Assembly: GCA_008330645.1 (NCBI GenBank)
Contig: VLTN01000001.1
Coordinates: 1,240,001 to 1,304,000, forward strand
DNA from: Cafeteria roenbergensis
Taxonomy: Eukaryota > Sar > Bigyra > Bicosoecida > Cafeteriaceae
Length of the DNA stretch: 64,000 nt
Reading direction: 5' to 3'
A program made the position numbers and the translations under genes. Under the pieces are notes generated by a model. It saw only the letters and a list, made by a program, of their open reading frames with translations. It did no database searches and was not told where the DNA came from. Below, in pieces: positions 62,101 to 64,000 of the stretch (positions within the stretch are counted from its first letter, which is position 1; each line of letters begins with the position of its first letter).

Positions 62101-63645
62101 CGGCGGGCTCGTCAACCGCGAAGAACTCGCGCGTCTGCACAAAGTCGAGCTCGCTGGTGTCGCGCAGGCGCTGAGTTCTGCCTTCGCCGAGCACGCTGGT
62201 CCACTCGTGGGACGTGTCCCCGGACAGGAGCTTGGCCGTCGCGCGCAACGATGCCGCGTACTCCGTGTCCACGTACTTTGTGAGCCGCTTGAACCCATCT
62301 TCGTCGTCGGAGGCGGCCATCTCCTGGATCGCGCTGTCGAGCAGGGAGTCGAATGTCTCCCGGTCGAGCTCGGGCAGCAGCAGCGGGAAGCCTGCAGCAA
62401 TGGGCTGCCTGTGGCTCCGCACCAGCTCGTGCCGCAGGCTCGAAATGTTGTCAGCCTTGAGCATCGCATCCGTCGTGGAGCGCCCGCGCCAGCCGAAAGG
62501 CAGGTCGAGGAGCGCGATGGCGTCGTCCTTGGCGGAGAGGACCTTGCCGGTGCGGTCGCGGGCGAAGCGGCAGCGCTGGCCGTGAACCCACATCCTCAGG
62601 TCGGTGTAGATGGCAGGGAGGGTGTCTACAAAGCCTTGCACAGAGTCAAGGTATGCGTCCACCGCGCCCGGGTTGGAGTCGTCGAGCATGACGCCTTCGG
62701 AGGGGCCGTGACGCGACAGAACTGCCTTGACCCACTCGTTGTCGTTGTGGATACTCTGCACCTTGCCGCGCTTGCGCAGAGCCAGCAGCTCTGCGAGCGA
62801 GAGCTGGGTGTAGTACGTGCTGGCCTTGCTGGACACGAGCGGTCGCTCGCGCCCAATCATGGACAGCACGCCCTTGACCAGGCCGCCGGCAATCGTGGTC
62901 TCGTCAAACGGCACGTGGCGGTCCTCTGGGAGCGCCACAAGGATGGCTTCGACGAGTTCCATGCGGTCTGCTGTGAGCGGCAGCCCCATCTCCAGCACTG
63001 CCTGGCGCAGGGCAAGCTTGTCGGGCACGGAGCTGTCCAGAAACCGGCGAACCTCCTCGATCTCGAGCGGGGCAGCCGACCTCTCGAGCCTTGAGACCCA
63101 CATGGCGTTGCGAGTGGGGTCCGAGACCGTGCCCACAGAGCTCCGGGCCTCCTCCAGCAGGCTCTTGAGCGAGAGCTTCGCTCGCGCGGACTCCGGGAGC
63201 GAGGACGGCCCATGGGCGCGCTCGTCGACCACTCGCCTGCCCACCGCGCGACGCGAGTGGGCTGACGACACGGCGAGCTCGCGATGGAGGATGTCGTGGA
63301 ACTCCTTGTCGGCTTCTGCGCTGCCTGCGCCAGCCTGCGCCAGCGTGCGACGCTTCTGGAGTCTCTCCAGCAGCTGCAGCGCGCTCGAGTGAGTGTGCCT
63401 CTTGCTAAGGGAGCTCTTGAGCTCGTCCGCCATGCTCATGAGGTCCGCGGGGAAGCCTGCGGGGGCGAGGACGGACAACGCGGAATTTTCGCCGCCACTT
63501 GCGCGCCGGAACAACGCACCACCCGGCGCAGGCAGGGGCAGCTCAGCATCCACCCGAGCGCACCTTCCTGCTCCGCGAGGGCCGAGAGCAGCTTGATGTG
63601 GTCATCGGAACCGGGCGTCAGCTTGCTCAGGACGGCTCGGCGCTC
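56195..63645 (-). CDS. Very large uncharacterised protein, 5' end incomplete
   Basis: At least two exons: 63645-63564 (82 nt) and 63456-56195, joined in phase 1 (donor GTGCGC, acceptor CGCAG), giving 2,447 aa. The upstream exon encodes ERRAVLSKLTPGSDDHIKLL and itself begins at a GCAG acceptor, so at least one earlier exon with the start codon lies upstream or beyond the window. The protein has no signal peptide in the visible part. It is mostly beta-rich with long well-folded blocks, including FLYFKDRAWFDSVVAPFVAC, TEKYLETGEFLRNKVYGAQV and YQTRTLEFRFYFPFLGAFSM; the last resembles the FYFP-type strands of alpha-2-macroglobulin-like bait-region proteins only loosely. An Ala/Arg-rich disordered insert lies near 1540-1620 and helical TPR-like segments lie near 2080-2180. 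I do not recognise the family. Confidence 0.75.
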
Positions 63646-64000
63646 CTGCGCGGCAACAAGGAAGCCCGCGCAAGGGAAACAACAGAACGCGAGCAGGTTG
63701 CAGCTCCGCCCACACGCCTTCACCGGTCGCCTGGCTCTCAGCGTTGGTGGGGACGGCGGAGGGGGGAGCAGGGCGGGTGCGCCTGGCATCGACCGTGCGC
63801 CCCGGCGCGCCAACTCGGGCTGCTGGCAGTGGCGGAAGGGCGCGCGAGTTTCCGGAGCCGGACGAGATCCAAGCACCGGCAACCACCTCGCGCCCGCGGC
63901 TGCCAGACCTCGGGCATGACCCGAGCCCCCAAGGGATGGAGGGCGGCTGGAAACGGCTCCGCATTGCGGCACTAGCCGCGCTTCGAAAGATCGCAGGCCG
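63646..64000. other. Window end: upstream part of the large gene, unresolved
   Basis: About 355 bp that should contain intron and possibly the first exon of the 2.4-kaa gene. A reading frame on the minus strand continues to 63972 and a GTGAAG donor lies at 63723-63718 in the right phase, but the peptide it would add is low-complexity, so no exon was called. Confidence 0.3.

Overview
This is a eukaryotic nuclear window. It is extremely GC-rich (by eye around 70%). It has spliceosomal introns in most genes, a Pol III tRNA gene without an encoded CCA, a U-box splicing factor, an FG-repeat nucleoporin-like gene, an SSU-processome factor, a GSK-3 kinase and a cilium/flagellum gene (CFAP44). Histidinol dehydrogenase means the organism makes its own histidine, which excludes animals. 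The PRP19 N-terminus is of the plant/protist type. A flagellated unicellular alga or other free-living protist fits best; I cannot place it more precisely.

Layout. 41-1948 (+) is a possible multi-pass membrane protein, 5' end uncertain. Converging on it are two tandem minus-strand genes: histidinol dehydrogenase (4 exons, 2057-4079) and a leucine-rich-repeat protein (2 exons, 4307-5477). Divergent from these, on +, are a 163-aa membrane protein (5727-6386), an RCC1-repeat/IPT-like giant (6807-12239), an FG-repeat nucleoporin-like gene carrying a 99-bp tandem array and an apparent frameshift (12564-19745), and SAS10/UTP3 (20070-22460). GSK-3 (23013-24188, -) follows, then a phosphatase-calyphosin fusion (25390-30446, -) lying head to head with PRP19 (30445-32346, +). 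A 10.8-kb single-exon gene for a secreted EGF/Calx-beta/PA14/filamin protein (32800-43578, -) is divergent from a SHAQKYF-class MYB gene (44574-46868, +). CFAP44 (47572-55415, -), a tRNA-Ile(GAU) gene (55753-55825, -) and a 2,447-aa-plus uncharacterised protein (56195 to at least 63645, -) complete the window.

How it works together. There is no operon or obvious pathway cluster; the genes are mostly housekeeping (histidine synthesis, nuclear pore, ribosome biogenesis, splicing, kinase signalling) mixed with very large modular proteins. CFAP44 is certainly axonemal by family. The calyphosin-type modules of the phosphatase fusion may also be ciliary, but that is inference.

Introns were placed by joining reading frames at GTG-type donors and GCAG acceptors. 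Eleven of thirteen introns have donors beginning GTG-A/C-G, one has GTAAG and one GTGAGC with a weaker acceptor; twelve of thirteen acceptors end in GCAG. Because the DNA is so GC-rich, stop codons are rare on every frame and there are many long spurious antisense reading frames, which were left out.
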